From IMG/VR virus record IMGVR_UViG_3300021197_000960, positions 1 through 25,629 of that record: a stretch of 25,629 nt of DNA; one strand, given 5' to 3'. This stretch comes from a virus. The translations under genes were made by a program, and so were the position numbers. Every line of letters begins with the position of its first letter. Position 1 is the stretch's first letter. Shown one piece after another: positions 1 to 7,397 of this stretch. The notes under the pieces were generated by a model, which worked only from the letters and a program-made list of their open reading frames with translations, searched no databases and had not been told where the DNA came from.

Positions 1-270
1 AGCCTCAAAGCACTCAAGGCAGCTATAGTCGATGGAGAATTCGCTGAGGACGCTACAGAGGCCAGTGAGGTCTCTACAGCGGATGGGGCTGACACTTGGG
101 ACTGTGTTCACCCTTGTGCTTTGCTGATCACTAAGCTCCGAATGTTCGATGGCACTATCATCGAGACACTCGGAAACTACGGTTGGCTCGACGTTATGGG
201 GCGGCCCGATATCGCCAGAGCAGAGCGAGAAATTAAGCGAGTAGAGAATCTCAAAAAAATCTCAGAATAG
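1..270 (+). CDS. C-terminal 89 residues of an unrecognised protein, cut by the window edge
   Basis: Frame 1 is open from the first base to a TAG at 268-270, giving 89 residues with no start visible. The residues are mostly polar, with a mid-section containing WDCVHPC and a charged helical end (REIKRVENLKK). No family is recognised. It lies just upstream of the promoter that begins the replication operon and runs in the same direction. Being a real gene is supported by the uninterrupted frame, codon use like its neighbours, and the stop falling directly before a promoter. Function unknown. Confidence 0.6.
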   Translation, partial: SLKALKAAIVDGEFAEDATEASEVSTADGADTWDCVHPCALLITKLRMFDGTIIETLGNYGWLDVMGRPDIARAEREIKRVENLKKISE

Positions 271-273
271 GTG

Positions 274-302
274 TTGACGAGCCGAACTAATGCCGATAAG
301 AT
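274..302 (+). promoter_or_regulatory. Sigma70-type promoter for the early/replication operon
   Basis: TTGACG at 274-279 and TAAGAT at 297-302 are separated by 17 bp, close to the TTGACA/TATAAT consensus with ideal spacing. Initiation would fall near 309, giving a leader of about 45 nt before the ATG at 355. It sits in the only sizeable gap between the truncated first gene and the following operon. The 3' part of this region also resembles a transposase mosaic end (see findings), so the junction should be confirmed in reads. Confidence 0.65.
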
Positions 303-354
303 GACGTATAAGAGACAGAGGAAACATTAACTAACTTTACCAGGAGATGCTAAG

Positions 355-669
355 ATGACTTTTTCAAACGACAACAACAACGGAGAATCACGCATGTTCA
401 CTATCGACTTCTACACCATCAAGCAGTACACAGGCAAGCTAACCTTCGAAAGCTCTACAGACTTCGCTCATGAAGTTCTCTGTATGACTATCGACGACAG
501 CATCGTAGCCTTTCAAGCTCGATACCCTAACGGCAAGCTTCACCGCGAATTCGTTAACATTAACGCTCAGGAGCTTGTCAAAACTTGCCCATGCGAGAAA
601 AGCTGGGTAAATACTTTGGGCGGCGTAAGTCCAGAGGAGGCAGTGAGTTACGACAGCTTCGAAGAATAA
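355..669 (+). CDS. Hypothetical early protein, 104 aa
   Basis: ATG at 355 follows AGGAG (342-346) at 8 nt spacing. An internal ATG at 394, preceded by GGAG, is an alternative start that would remove the Asn/Asp-rich first 13 residues. The protein is soluble and acidic, with no transmembrane segment and a CPC pair near residue 78. No family is recognised. As the first gene after the promoter, it is placed where phages often put small host-takeover or regulatory proteins, but this is positional inference only. Confidence 0.7.
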   Translation: MTFSNDNNNGESRMFTIDFYTIKQYTGKLTFESSTDFAHEVLCMTIDDSIVAFQARYPNGKLHREFVNINAQELVKTCPCEKSWVNTLGGVSPEEAVSYDSFEE

Positions 670-730
670 TTTAGATTTTACACCGCCGAAAACCTAATAA
701 AATCCCGACTAATTTATGGAGACGATACTA

Positions 731-1222
731 ATGGAGAACGAGATGATTAACGACGAAAGACTATCACTGATCGAGCAGGCCGCTAAGATGTACATCCGGG
801 ATAACCCCGGACAGCTACAGAACTACGAGTTATCCGACTTAGTGAATGAGACGGTTTGCTTACTACTTGAGGGCTACGCGGGGCAGAAGATAGACGGTAA
901 CGCTATGTTCAGCGTGAAGAATGCAGCTTATCGATTAGGGCAAGTAGAATGTCAAGAGATGACCGGCCACGACTTCACGGCAGACGAAGGAGCTACTCCT
1001 TCAGGTAGACGTAACACCGACGACGACTACGTTAGCCAGATGGAGATAGACGACTGGGTAGAAACTAAGCTAGACCCTGATCAGCAGTTTATTGTCGAGC
1101 ATCTATTGCAGGGATACACTCACGACGACATAGCCGCGAAAGTCGGTCTAGCTAGACGAACAATCACAGACCGAGTAGCAGCAATTCAAGAGATCGCAAA
1201 GGAGGATTTTGATGTCAATTAA
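731..1222 (+). CDS. Small sigma-factor-like DNA-binding protein
   Basis: The start at 731 is chosen over an in-frame ATG at 716 because GGAG (718-721) sits 9 nt upstream of 731. The 163-residue product has a C-terminal helix-turn-helix (about residues 115-155: LDPDQQFIVEHLLQGYTHDD followed by IAAKVGLARRTITDRV) that reads like region 4 of sigma70/ECF factors. Its N-terminal helices (ELSDLVNETVCLLLEGY) are placed like a reduced region 2. The middle is acidic and probably flexible. It overlaps the primase gene by 11 nt. It may direct polymerase to middle or late phage promoters; a plain HTH regulator is the alternative. The fold call is fairly good, the exact role inferred. Confidence 0.7.
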   Translation: MENEMINDERLSLIEQAAKMYIRDNPGQLQNYELSDLVNETVCLLLEGYAGQKIDGNAMFSVKNAAYRLGQVECQEMTGHDFTADEGATPSGRRNTDDDYVSQMEIDDWVETKLDPDQQFIVEHLLQGYTHDDIAAKVGLARRTITDRVAAIQEIAKEDFDVN

Positions 1223-3461
1223 GAATTACCCTAACTGGCTTGTGTGGCAGCAGAAGCACCAACCCGTATCTGCCTTAACCGGCAAGAGTGCAGGCTGGAA
1301 CCGCAACTTAGCCACATACGCCGAAGCAGCCCAATTCTGCCTCGATAACCCCGGCTACCAGATTGGCCTATGCTTCAGCGAAGACCTACCCTACATTGGT
1401 CTGGATCTTGATGCCTGTATCGGCGAGAACGGCCTCGAAGACTGGGCTAGAGACATTATCTTATCGTTGGTCGACTGCATGGTTATCGACAATAAAAGTG
1501 TCTCTGGCACAGGTGTGAAGGTTGTGCTTAAATGTAGCGAGAAGGTCAAGCGTGGTGTTAAGTTTGTTGAGGCTGCACAGCACGGTGACCATGTACCGCA
1601 AGTGGAGCTATTTAGTGACAACAAGTACTTTGCTTTAACTCAACCACTCTACATCTGCGACGATACAGATAATGGAGTAGACGAAGCTAACCTTAGCACT
1701 CTGAGCGAGATCATGGGTTACGATGTCAAGGCTTTCGAAGTTGTAGAATCATCCGAAGCAACGGCAGGCGAAACATCGGCTGAAGAGCTTAAAGGGATGC
1801 TGGATAGGCTCGATGTCATGAACTACGATTCTCGCGAGTCATGGTTCAAGATACTTTCGGCGGCGCATCATGCCACAGGAGGCTCTGACGAAGGGTTAGA
1901 GGTATTCAAAGCATGGTCGGCGGGCGATGCGTCCAGTTACAACGAAAGCGACTTACGGAGGGACTGGGACAGCCTAGACACTAACACTGCCAGACCAATT
2001 ACAGTGGCTACAATCGTGAGAGAGTTGGCTCCTGAAGATCGGCCACGCATTGAACCCGAAGCAGACTTCGACGCTATTGAAGCTCCTAAGTCAACTTCAC
2101 GCTTACTAGGTTGGCTACTCAACGAGACGACTCGTAACCACAGCAAGGTAGTTGAGCAATTGGCTATCGACCGCGAAGGTGAGGTCATTAAGTATGTTGC
2201 AGACTGGGACTGTTGGATTATTTTTGATGGCTCGAAGTGGATCAGAGACTCGAAAGGCTCTCGTATCCACCAACACGTAAAAGAGTACATCACATCTCTG
2301 CAAGCTAGGATTCCCGACAATGGAGATTCAGAAGCAGCAGCGAAGGCGATGGGCTGGGTAAGTAACTTGTTGAACTATAACCCCACAATGGGCGTGGTTA
2401 GGCAGGCACGGGGAGAGCGGGGCTTGATGATTACTTTGGAGCAGATGGGCGATAAACCTAATCTGCTAAACTTTCGAAACGGAACTTACGATCTTGAAAA
2501 AGACCTATTCCGGGGCCACGAACCTACAGACTATTTATTCCATACTTGTGAGACCGACTACGTTGCTGGTCAAGAAGCTACGCTATGGAACCGAGTTATT
2601 GGGGAGATTTTTGATGGTGATACTGACCTCATCAGCTACGTCAGACGGTTGCTTGGGTATAGCATCTCAGGCGACACTAGCGATCCTGTATTCAACATCT
2701 TTTATGGTGACGGTGCGAACGGTAAGTCTACAGTTGTTGGTGCTGTTAGTGGTCTGCTGGGCGAGTATTCTAGGGACTTACCCTCAGAACTATTCAACAA
2801 GCAGAAAGAGCTTCACCCAACATATCTCGCAACATTGCGAGGGGCAAGGCTTGCAGTCGTCGCGGAGATGGAAAGTGACGTGCAACTCGCTGAAGCCACG
2901 ATCAAGAAAGTCACATCGTCTGACATGATCGAGGCTAGGCGTATGCGAGAAGACCCCTGGAGCTTTAAACCTTCCCATACTTCGGTGCTGTGTACTAATC
3001 ACCTACCGACAGTCAAGGGAAGCGATAAAGGCATCTGGCGGCGTTTGAAGTGTGTGCCGTTCGAAGTGGACTTAACAGATAGAAAGGATGCAACGATTCC
3101 AGAGCGATTGACTCACGAATACGCTGGGATAGCCAATTGGCTTATCGAGGGCTATCGGGAGTACAAGCAGAATGGCATTGGGACATGCAAGGCTGTTGAT
3201 GAAGCTACTGCTGCATATCGCGAGAATGAGGATGAGTTCCAAAGGATGTTCGAGGATTTATTCACGACATCGGAGGATTCATACTTGCCAGTGGTCGATG
3301 CTCTACAGGTCTACACCGCTAACGGTGGACGACTAGGCCGCAAGAAGTTTGTTGCTGAAGTGGAGCGGATGGGTTTCGAAGCCCGCAGATACCGAGTGAA
3401 CGGAAGTCAGGTTCACAGCTTTAAAGGTTTACGTTTAGTTATGACAGAATTTGGAGGTTAA
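1212..3461 (+). CDS. PrimPol-type primase fused to SF3 (D5-like) helicase
   Basis: The ATG at 1212 has GGAGG (1201-1205) 6 nt upstream and is preferred to the TTG at 1209. The 749-residue protein has three visible parts. Residues 1-165 resemble an archaeo-eukaryotic-type primase/polymerase, with the acidic metal motif GLDLDAC near residue 63 and a PQVELF strand followed by KYFALT. Residues about 195-275 resemble the PriCT-2 linker domain. The rest is a D5/SF3 helicase with Walker A GDGANGKST near residue 500, an acidic Walker B-like VVAEMESD, and the sensor stretch SVLCTNHLP. It would prime and unwind phage DNA at the fork. It overlaps the upstream gene and ends one base before the next gene's leader. 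The architecture is that of phage PrimPol-helicases such as that of NrS-1. Confidence 0.9.
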   Translation: MSIKNYPNWLVWQQKHQPVSALTGKSAGWNRNLATYAEAAQFCLDNPGYQIGLCFSEDLPYIGLDLDACIGENGLEDWARDIILSLVDCMVIDNKSVSGTGVKVVLKCSEKVKRGVKFVEAAQHGDHVPQVELFSDNKYFALTQPLYICDDTDNGVDEANLSTLSEIMGYDVKAFEVVESSEATAGETSAEELKGMLDRLDVMNYDSRESWFKILSAAHHATGGSDEGLEVFKAWSAGDASSYNESDLRRDWDSLDTNTARPITVATIVRELAPEDRPRIEPEADFDAIEAPKSTSRLLGWLLNETTRNHSKVVEQLAIDREGEVIKYVADWDCWIIFDGSKWIRDSKGSRIHQHVKEYITSLQARIPDNGDSEAAAKAMGWVSNLLNYNPTMGVVRQARGERGLMITLEQMGDKPNLLNFRNGTYDLEKDLFRGHEPTDYLFHTCETDYVAGQEATLWNRVIGEIFDGDTDLISYVRRLLGYSISGDTSDPVFNIFYGDGANGKSTVVGAVSGLLGEYSRDLPSELFNKQKELHPTYLATLRGARLAVVAEMESDVQLAEATIKKVTSSDMIEARRMREDPWSFKPSHTSVLCTNHLPTVKGSDKGIWRRLKCVPFEVDLTDRKDATIPERLTHEYAGIANWLIEGYREYKQNGIGTCKAVDEATAAYRENEDEFQRMFEDLFTTSEDSYLPVVDALQVYTANGGRLGRKKFVAEVERMGFEARRYRVNGSQVHSFKGLRLVMTEFGG

Positions 3462-3462
3462 G

Positions 3463-3663
3463 ATGTTTGATTGGATGTACGAGAAGTTGAAGTCTAAGAA
3501 GCAAGCGATTGAAGATATGGTTTGTAACCTATGTGGTGAACCTGTCTTGAGCTTCAAAGACGAGGACAGCTTGAAGGAGTATCATATCTCTGGATGCTGC
3601 CAAAATTGCCAGGATGAGATATTCGAACCCGATCCTTACGTGGAGGAAATCGATGAAGTATAA
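3463..3663 (+). CDS. Small zinc-ribbon protein, 66 aa
   Basis: The ATG at 3463 follows GGAGG (3453-3457) at 5 nt. The protein has a basic N-terminal helix (YEKLKSKKQ), then CNLC and, about 24 residues on, CCQNC, a typical four-cysteine zinc ribbon, and an acidic tail. It overlaps the next gene by 11 nt, so the two are probably coupled in translation. Location among replication genes suggests a DNA- or protein-binding accessory, but no family is recognised. Confidence 0.7.
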   Translation: MFDWMYEKLKSKKQAIEDMVCNLCGEPVLSFKDEDSLKEYHISGCCQNCQDEIFEPDPYVEEIDEV

Positions 3664-4438
3664 ACTTAGACCATCTGGCTCTGCTCGTTGGTTAGCTTGC
3701 CCGGCCTCATTAGTGTTAGAGGCTGGTGTTGAGCCAGAGAAGCGAGATGACCTGCACGCAGCCTATCTAGGCTCAGCAACCCACGAACTGCTTGAGATGT
3801 GTATCAAGCAGCAGAAGCGGGCTGAGGCTTTTAGGGGCGAGTTCATCACAGTTTACGATGAGGAACAGCAGAACTTCCCATACGTTAAAGAAGTCGATGA
3901 GACGATGATTGCTTCGGCTAACTTCTTCATCGATACGGTGGGCGAACCATTGCCGGGATCGGAAGTTTATTCCGAGTTGCAGATGGAGCATAGCGAGATA
4001 CCGGAACTTCGCGGTACCGCTGACTACCTTTGCATAAACGGCGACCATGCAGGGCTTTTCGATCTTAAAAACGGTCGAGGAATCGTGCAGGTCAAGAGTA
4101 GGAACGGGGAGCTTAACAAGCAGTTGCTGTCTTATGCAGCAATGGTCTTCGATAAGTTCCCGCAAGTTGAGACGATGACCATCGGGATTATCCAACCCAA
4201 TGGCTCCACTAAAAAGAAAGTACGCACCACAGGAATAAATCGAAAAGATTGCGAAATACACCTTGACAGAGTAAAGGAAGCTGCTAGACTTGCCGATGAA
4301 GCTACCGAGGCGAACTTGAATGTTATCGCTTCCGAAGGTTCACATTGCTATTTTTGCAAAGCCCGTAACGTCTGCCCTGTTCGGGGACAGAAAGAGATTA
4401 ACCGAGATTTTGGAGGAGATGCCAACCAAGTAAAATAA
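3653..4438 (+). CDS. DUF2800-type RecB/Cas4-like nuclease with iron-sulfur staple
   Basis: The start is ATG 3653 (MKYKLRPSGSARWL) with GGAGGA at 3642-3647, not the upstream in-frame start at 3614. The 261 residues match the phage DUF2800 pattern: N-terminal PSGSARWLACPAS, SATHELLE, then RGTADYL and DLKNGRG carrying the PD-(D/E)XK acidic and lysine-type residues, and IIQPNG. Four cysteines, C16 near the N-terminus and C232, C235 and C241 near the end, have the spacing of the 4Fe-4S staple seen in Cas4 and AddB nucleases. It is expected to process DNA ends during replication or recombination. It is followed by the DUF2815 gene, its usual partner in many phages. Family call strong; activity inferred. 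Confidence 0.85.
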   Translation: MKYKLRPSGSARWLACPASLVLEAGVEPEKRDDLHAAYLGSATHELLEMCIKQQKRAEAFRGEFITVYDEEQQNFPYVKEVDETMIASANFFIDTVGEPLPGSEVYSELQMEHSEIPELRGTADYLCINGDHAGLFDLKNGRGIVQVKSRNGELNKQLLSYAAMVFDKFPQVETMTIGIIQPNGSTKKKVRTTGINRKDCEIHLDRVKEAARLADEATEANLNVIASEGSHCYFCKARNVCPVRGQKEINRDFGGDANQVK

Positions 4439-4481
4439 GTTGCAGAAGTTTTCAGAGTTTACTAAGTTTTAAAAGTTAAAG
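4437..4481 (+). repeat. Five imperfect 9-bp tandem units beginning AAGTT
   Basis: AAGTT begins at 4437, 4446, 4464 and 4473, and the missing phase at 4455 holds GAGTT, so five units repeat every 9 bp. The stretch is AT-rich, spans the stop of the nuclease gene, and fills most of the leader of the ssDNA-binding protein, which lacks a clear Shine-Dalgarno. It could be an iteron-like protein binding site, a leader element, or low-complexity sequence. Confidence 0.5.
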
Positions 4482-4495
4482 AAAGAAATTTGATT

Positions 4496-5011
4496 ATGTC
4501 TACAAGAATTACTACCCCTTCGTTCGTCGCCAGCTTCCCTAACCTTTTCGAAGCATCAGGATTCGACGGTCAAGATCCTAAGTTCAGCGTTACGATGCTT
4601 TGGGATAAGGAAGAAGATTTATCAGCATTGAAGGCTGCATGCGAGGCGGCCATCGTGAAGAAGTTTGGAGATAAGAGACCGGCTAATATTCAGCTGCCGA
4701 TGAAGGACGGTAACGAAAAGCTCGATGCTGAGGGAAATGTTCGCCCAGAGTATGCGGGTAAGAAGTTTGCGATTGCTAAGGCTAAGCACACAGATCCACC
4801 GAAAGTAGTGGACTTGGAGCTTAACCCAATCCTGGATAAAAGTGAGATTTACGGTGGCTGTGAGCTTCGGGCTGCCGTTAGTGCCTATTGCTGGAGTTTT
4901 GCTGGTAAGCATGGTGTCTCGCTCTACCTCGGAAACGTCCAGAAGACAGGAGCCGGTGAAGCCTTCGGTGGCGGCGGGAACTCTGTCGAGTCTGACTTCG
5001 GCGGTTTCTAA
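4496..5011 (+). CDS. DUF2815-type single-stranded DNA-binding protein
   Basis: ATG 4496 (MSTRITTPSFVASFPNLFEA) is preferred to TTG 4490. The 171 residues fit the DUF2815 phage family, an OB-fold ssDNA-binding protein: ITTPSFVASFPNLFEAS at the start, a central YAGKKFAIAKA, and IYGGCELRAAVSAYCW. A glycine-rich stretch ends in an acidic-aromatic tail (ESDFGGF), like the protein-recruiting tips of bacterial SSBs. Only weak A/G-rich sequence precedes the start, unlike neighbouring genes, so expression may depend on coupling or on the repeat-rich leader. It is the last gene before terminator 5027-5062. Confidence 0.85.
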   Translation: MSTRITTPSFVASFPNLFEASGFDGQDPKFSVTMLWDKEEDLSALKAACEAAIVKKFGDKRPANIQLPMKDGNEKLDAEGNVRPEYAGKKFAIAKAKHTDPPKVVDLELNPILDKSEIYGGCELRAAVSAYCWSFAGKHGVSLYLGNVQKTGAGEAFGGGGNSVESDFGGF

Positions 5012-5026
5012 GCCTTATTAACCATT

Positions 5027-5062
5027 GCAGCCCACTCAATTGTGGGTGGGCTGCTTTTTTTT
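5027..5062 (+). terminator. Rho-independent terminator after the replication operon
   Basis: GCAGCCCAC (5027-5035) pairs perfectly with GTGGGCTGC (5046-5054) around a 10-nt loop and is followed by eight T (5055-5062). It lies 16 bp after the stop of the ssDNA-binding protein and just before a new promoter, so it would end the first transcription unit. Confidence 0.9.
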
Positions 5063-5076
5063 CTCAAGTTTTGCTA

Positions 5077-5106
5077 TTGAACCATCCGATGATACTTGCG
5101 TATACT
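5077..5106 (+). promoter_or_regulatory. Sigma70-type promoter for the endonuclease/polymerase unit
   Basis: TTGAAC (5077-5082) and TATACT (5101-5106) are 18 bp apart. Directly after a strong terminator and 36 bp upstream of the next ATG, this is well placed to restart transcription for the genes from 5142 onward. Confidence 0.7.
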
Positions 5107-5141
5107 AGACTGACAGACAAACAAACCACGAAAGGCGACCC

Positions 5142-5834
5142 ATGAAAACCTGTACCAAATGTAAGATCGAAAAGCCTTTCGAGGACTTCGGTAAGAACAG
5201 AACAAAGAAAGACGGACTATGTACCTGGTGTAAAGATTGCAGGAACCAGCAGAAAAACGAGTATCGCAAAACAGCTAGGGGCAAGGCAGCGAGAGCTAAG
5301 ACCAGTGCAGCTTATAGAGCTAGAGAAGGCCAAAAAGAGAAACAAGACGCATATAACGAAGTTTATAGGAACGTACCGAAAAACAAGGCGAAGCAGGCAG
5401 CTTACATGGCCGAATATTTGGCATCACCCAAGGGGAAGGCTGCAACGGCGAAACGTCGAGCTAACTACGTACCATCTGAAGAATGGGAGATCAAAAAGCA
5501 CCTACCTCACACTATGTACCTTATTCGTTTCACTCAAGGCAATCGAACCTACATTAAGCCTGGCATAACAAGAAAGTCTATACAAAGGAGGTTCTCCACT
5601 GACATCTACCACAGCAGAATGTCTAACTTCGAGATTCTCGACTCGATAACCTTTAAAGACTTCGAGACATGTAGCGTAGCAGAGTCAATCATTCACGATG
5701 CTACCCTTGACAGCCACGTAACGCCTGTGATAGCATTTAATGGATCGGTTAGCGAGTGCAGGCAACCAGAAGCACTAGAGCAGATTATTTCTATGTTCGA
5801 CTCGGCACGTGCCGGACTGGACAACACTAATTAG
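5142..5834 (+). CDS. Putative GIY-YIG (T5orf172-like) endonuclease with zinc finger
   Basis: ATG 5142 is preceded by AAAGG. The N-terminus has cysteines C4, C7, C27, C30 and C33 in a zinc-finger layout common in phage endonucleases (CTKCKIEKPFEDFGKNRTKK). A long Lys/Arg/Ala-rich linker (residues 35-110) looks DNA-binding. The C-terminal half begins MYLIRF near residue 125, continues to KPGITRKSIQRRF and later AESIIHDA, resembling the GIY-YIG-like T5orf172/Bacteriophage T5 type domain. The canonical Y-x-G motif is degenerate (the stretch before GIT reads YIKPGIT), so nuclease activity is uncertain. A likely free-standing homing or phage-exclusion endonuclease; it sits alone behind its own terminator and promoter, as mobile cargo would. 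Confidence 0.65.
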   Translation: MKTCTKCKIEKPFEDFGKNRTKKDGLCTWCKDCRNQQKNEYRKTARGKAARAKTSAAYRAREGQKEKQDAYNEVYRNVPKNKAKQAAYMAEYLASPKGKAATAKRRANYVPSEEWEIKKHLPHTMYLIRFTQGNRTYIKPGITRKSIQRRFSTDIYHSRMSNFEILDSITFKDFETCSVAESIIHDATLDSHVTPVIAFNGSVSECRQPEALEQIISMFDSARAGLDNTN

Positions 5835-5852
5835 TAACGGAGGAGAAGAGTT

Positions 5853-6521
5853 ATGAGTCGAGTATTAGCCATTGGAGACACGCACTGTCCATGTATGCGA
5901 GACGGATACGTAGACTTCTTATTAGAGACGTACCACGCTTGGGATTGCGATCGAGTAGTCCATATCGGCGATTTAGTTGATAACTGTGCTTTGAGTTTCC
6001 ACCTCAAGAAACCTAGCCTTAAAGACCCAGAGAGGGAGTACGAGCAAGCAATGGAGCAGGTAGCTATGCTAACATCTGCTTTCCCCGAAGCTGATCTACT
6101 CGTAGGTAATCACGATGCCTTACCTTACCGATGGGCACAAGAGATGGGAGTACCGGATTCGTTTCTGCGGGAACCTAAAGACCTCTGGCAGCTCCCTGAA
6201 GGCTGGAATGTGGTTAAGCGGTTCGGTCAGGTTATCATCGACGATGTGATATATCAGCATGGCGACCGAGGGCGGGCTAGTGCTATCTTGAACGCTAAGG
6301 ATGAGTTCCGAAGCTGTGTACAGGGACACCACCACAGCAAAGCAGGAGTAACCTACTACGCTAACAAGTTTACCCGTATTTTCGGCCTCCAGACAGGGAC
6401 GGGAGCCGATCATAACCACCAGCAGCAAGAGTATGGCATTAAATACTCAAGCAAGCCTATCCTTGGATGCGGCATCGTTCTGGATGGTGTCACAGGTATT
6501 TTTGAGCCTTGGCAGATTTAA
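5853..6521 (+). CDS. Calcineurin-like metallophosphoesterase
   Basis: ATG 5853 follows GGAGGAGAAG. The 222 residues show the full two-metal phosphoesterase set: GDTH (8-11), GDLVD (about 39-43), GNHD (about 84-87), the histidine of YQHGD, and GHHH. This family hydrolyses phosphomono- or diesters; in phages, relatives act on nucleotides, RNA ends or DNA. The gene lies between the endonuclease and a tiny ORF, in the nucleic-acid metabolism block. Substrate cannot be read from sequence. Confidence 0.85.
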   Translation: MSRVLAIGDTHCPCMRDGYVDFLLETYHAWDCDRVVHIGDLVDNCALSFHLKKPSLKDPEREYEQAMEQVAMLTSAFPEADLLVGNHDALPYRWAQEMGVPDSFLREPKDLWQLPEGWNVVKRFGQVIIDDVIYQHGDRGRASAILNAKDEFRSCVQGHHHSKAGVTYYANKFTRIFGLQTGTGADHNHQQQEYGIKYSSKPILGCGIVLDGVTGIFEPWQI

Positions 6522-6539
6522 GCCTAAATTTTCTCGAGA

Positions 6540-6574
6540 TAGGGCTTGCCTCTCGACGATGTAAGCCCTAAACT
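6540..6574 (+). promoter_or_regulatory. Inverted repeat, possibly overlapping a weak promoter
   Basis: TAGGGCTT (6540-6547) pairs with AAGCCCTA (6563-6570) around a 15-nt loop, with no T-run, so it is not a classical terminator. TTGCCT (6546-6551), a 17-bp gap and TAAACT (6569-6574) could form a weak sigma70 promoter inside it. It fills the 92-bp gap before the small ORF at 6614; an operator or leader hairpin is possible. Confidence 0.3.
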
Positions 6575-6613
6575 TGGGTATTCACTTATTAACAACCACT
6601 TGGAGGAGTAACA

Positions 6614-6718
6614 ATGACACGCGAAGAGATCGGAAGCAAAACTGACGAGGGTGCAGCTACAGCAGCAGAGGCAGCAGCACAGTCCATCAAAATTGTGATT
6701 TATGGAGGGCAACGATAA
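6614..6718 (+). CDS. Tiny alanine-rich protein, 34 aa
   Basis: ATG 6614 is preceded by a strong GGAGGAG (6602-6608) and the frame closes with TAA at 6716-6718, overlapping the ATG of the acetyltransferase gene (TAATG). The product is a charged start (TREEIGSK) followed by Ala/Glu-rich helix and IKIVIYGG. No family is recognised; the strong ribosome site and exact overlap with the next gene support translation, perhaps serving mainly as a coupling leader. Confidence 0.55.
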   Translation: MTREEIGSKTDEGAATAAEAAAQSIKIVIYGGQR

Positions 6719-7233
6719 TGAACTACTACCGCAATATCCTCGCTTCGGATTACGAAGCTATCGAGGCTTACGAAGAATCACAGGACTTAATTGACGAGTT
6801 ATGCGTCGAAGAGATGCAGGAAATGTTTAGCTATACCGAGAACAATTTCGCCCAATACAGTGCTATTGTATCCTGCGACCCCTCTGGCGGCATCATAGGC
6901 TACATAATCTACTTTGAGCTTAACAAGTATCCTGGCAAGCGTAGTATCCTTAGATGCTATGTAGCCCCGGAAGCTCGTCGAAGTGGGGTAGGCTCCGAGT
7001 TAATCAGTCGAGTCGCACCAACTAAGACCGGCGACCGAATCGCTATTGAGATCGGTGAGGAAGACTATGCTTCCGCGGCCTTCCTTCGTAAGAATGGCTT
7101 CGTAGTCAAGGAAGTTGTTGACGCTGAGTATAACGAAGAAGGCGAACTTGAGGCTGACGGCTTTATGATCCTAGTGAACGAGAAGCGGCCAGCGTTGGAA
7201 CTATCACAGCGTATTAAGTGGAGGGCAGTCTGA
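6718..7233 (+). CDS. GNAT-family N-acetyltransferase
   Basis: The start codon at 6718 overlaps the preceding stop and has GGAGG at 6704-6708. In 171 residues, GYIIYFELN, then LRCYVAPEARRSGVGSELI, give the GNAT beta-4/alpha-3 acetyl-CoA site (R-x-S-G-x-G after a V-x-P strand), and AAFLRKNGFV is the usual late helix-strand. The acceptor may be a host protein, a small molecule or a modified base; nothing in the sequence decides this. The TGA stop overlaps the next small gene. Confidence 0.85.
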   Translation: MNYYRNILASDYEAIEAYEESQDLIDELCVEEMQEMFSYTENNFAQYSAIVSCDPSGGIIGYIIYFELNKYPGKRSILRCYVAPEARRSGVGSELISRVAPTKTGDRIAIEIGEEDYASAAFLRKNGFVVKEVVDAEYNEEGELEADGFMILVNEKRPALELSQRIKWRAV

Positions 7234-7397
7234 TGACACTAGAGGCGTTTATCGCAGCAGTCCCAATGATTGTGGGGCTACTGTATTCGAGTGTAGCGAT
7301 AGCCTATCTGTGCAAGGGAGATGTTGCTTGGGCTATCGTTTGGGGGAGTTATGCTTTGGCTAACGTAGGTTTAATAATGGTAGGTCTGAGACAATGA
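7233..7397 (+). CDS. Small two-helix membrane protein, 54 aa
   Basis: ATG 7233 overlaps the upstream TGA (ATGA), with GAGGG 12-8 nt before it. Two hydrophobic stretches (roughly residues 4-27 and 32-51) are separated by a short charged turn (CKGDVA). Its TGA overlaps the polymerase ATG. It could be a holin-like or superinfection-exclusion protein, but its position before the polymerase does not favour lysis. Function unknown. Confidence 0.6.
   Translation: MTLEAFIAAVPMIVGLLYSSVAIAYLCKGDVAWAIVWGSYALANVGLIMVGLRQ

Noticed and set aside
2494-2928. Plus-strand frame inside the primase-helicase gene
   Set aside because: Covers the Walker region of a well-conserved helicase, has no ribosome site and no recognisable motif, unlike the frame inside the methyltransferase.
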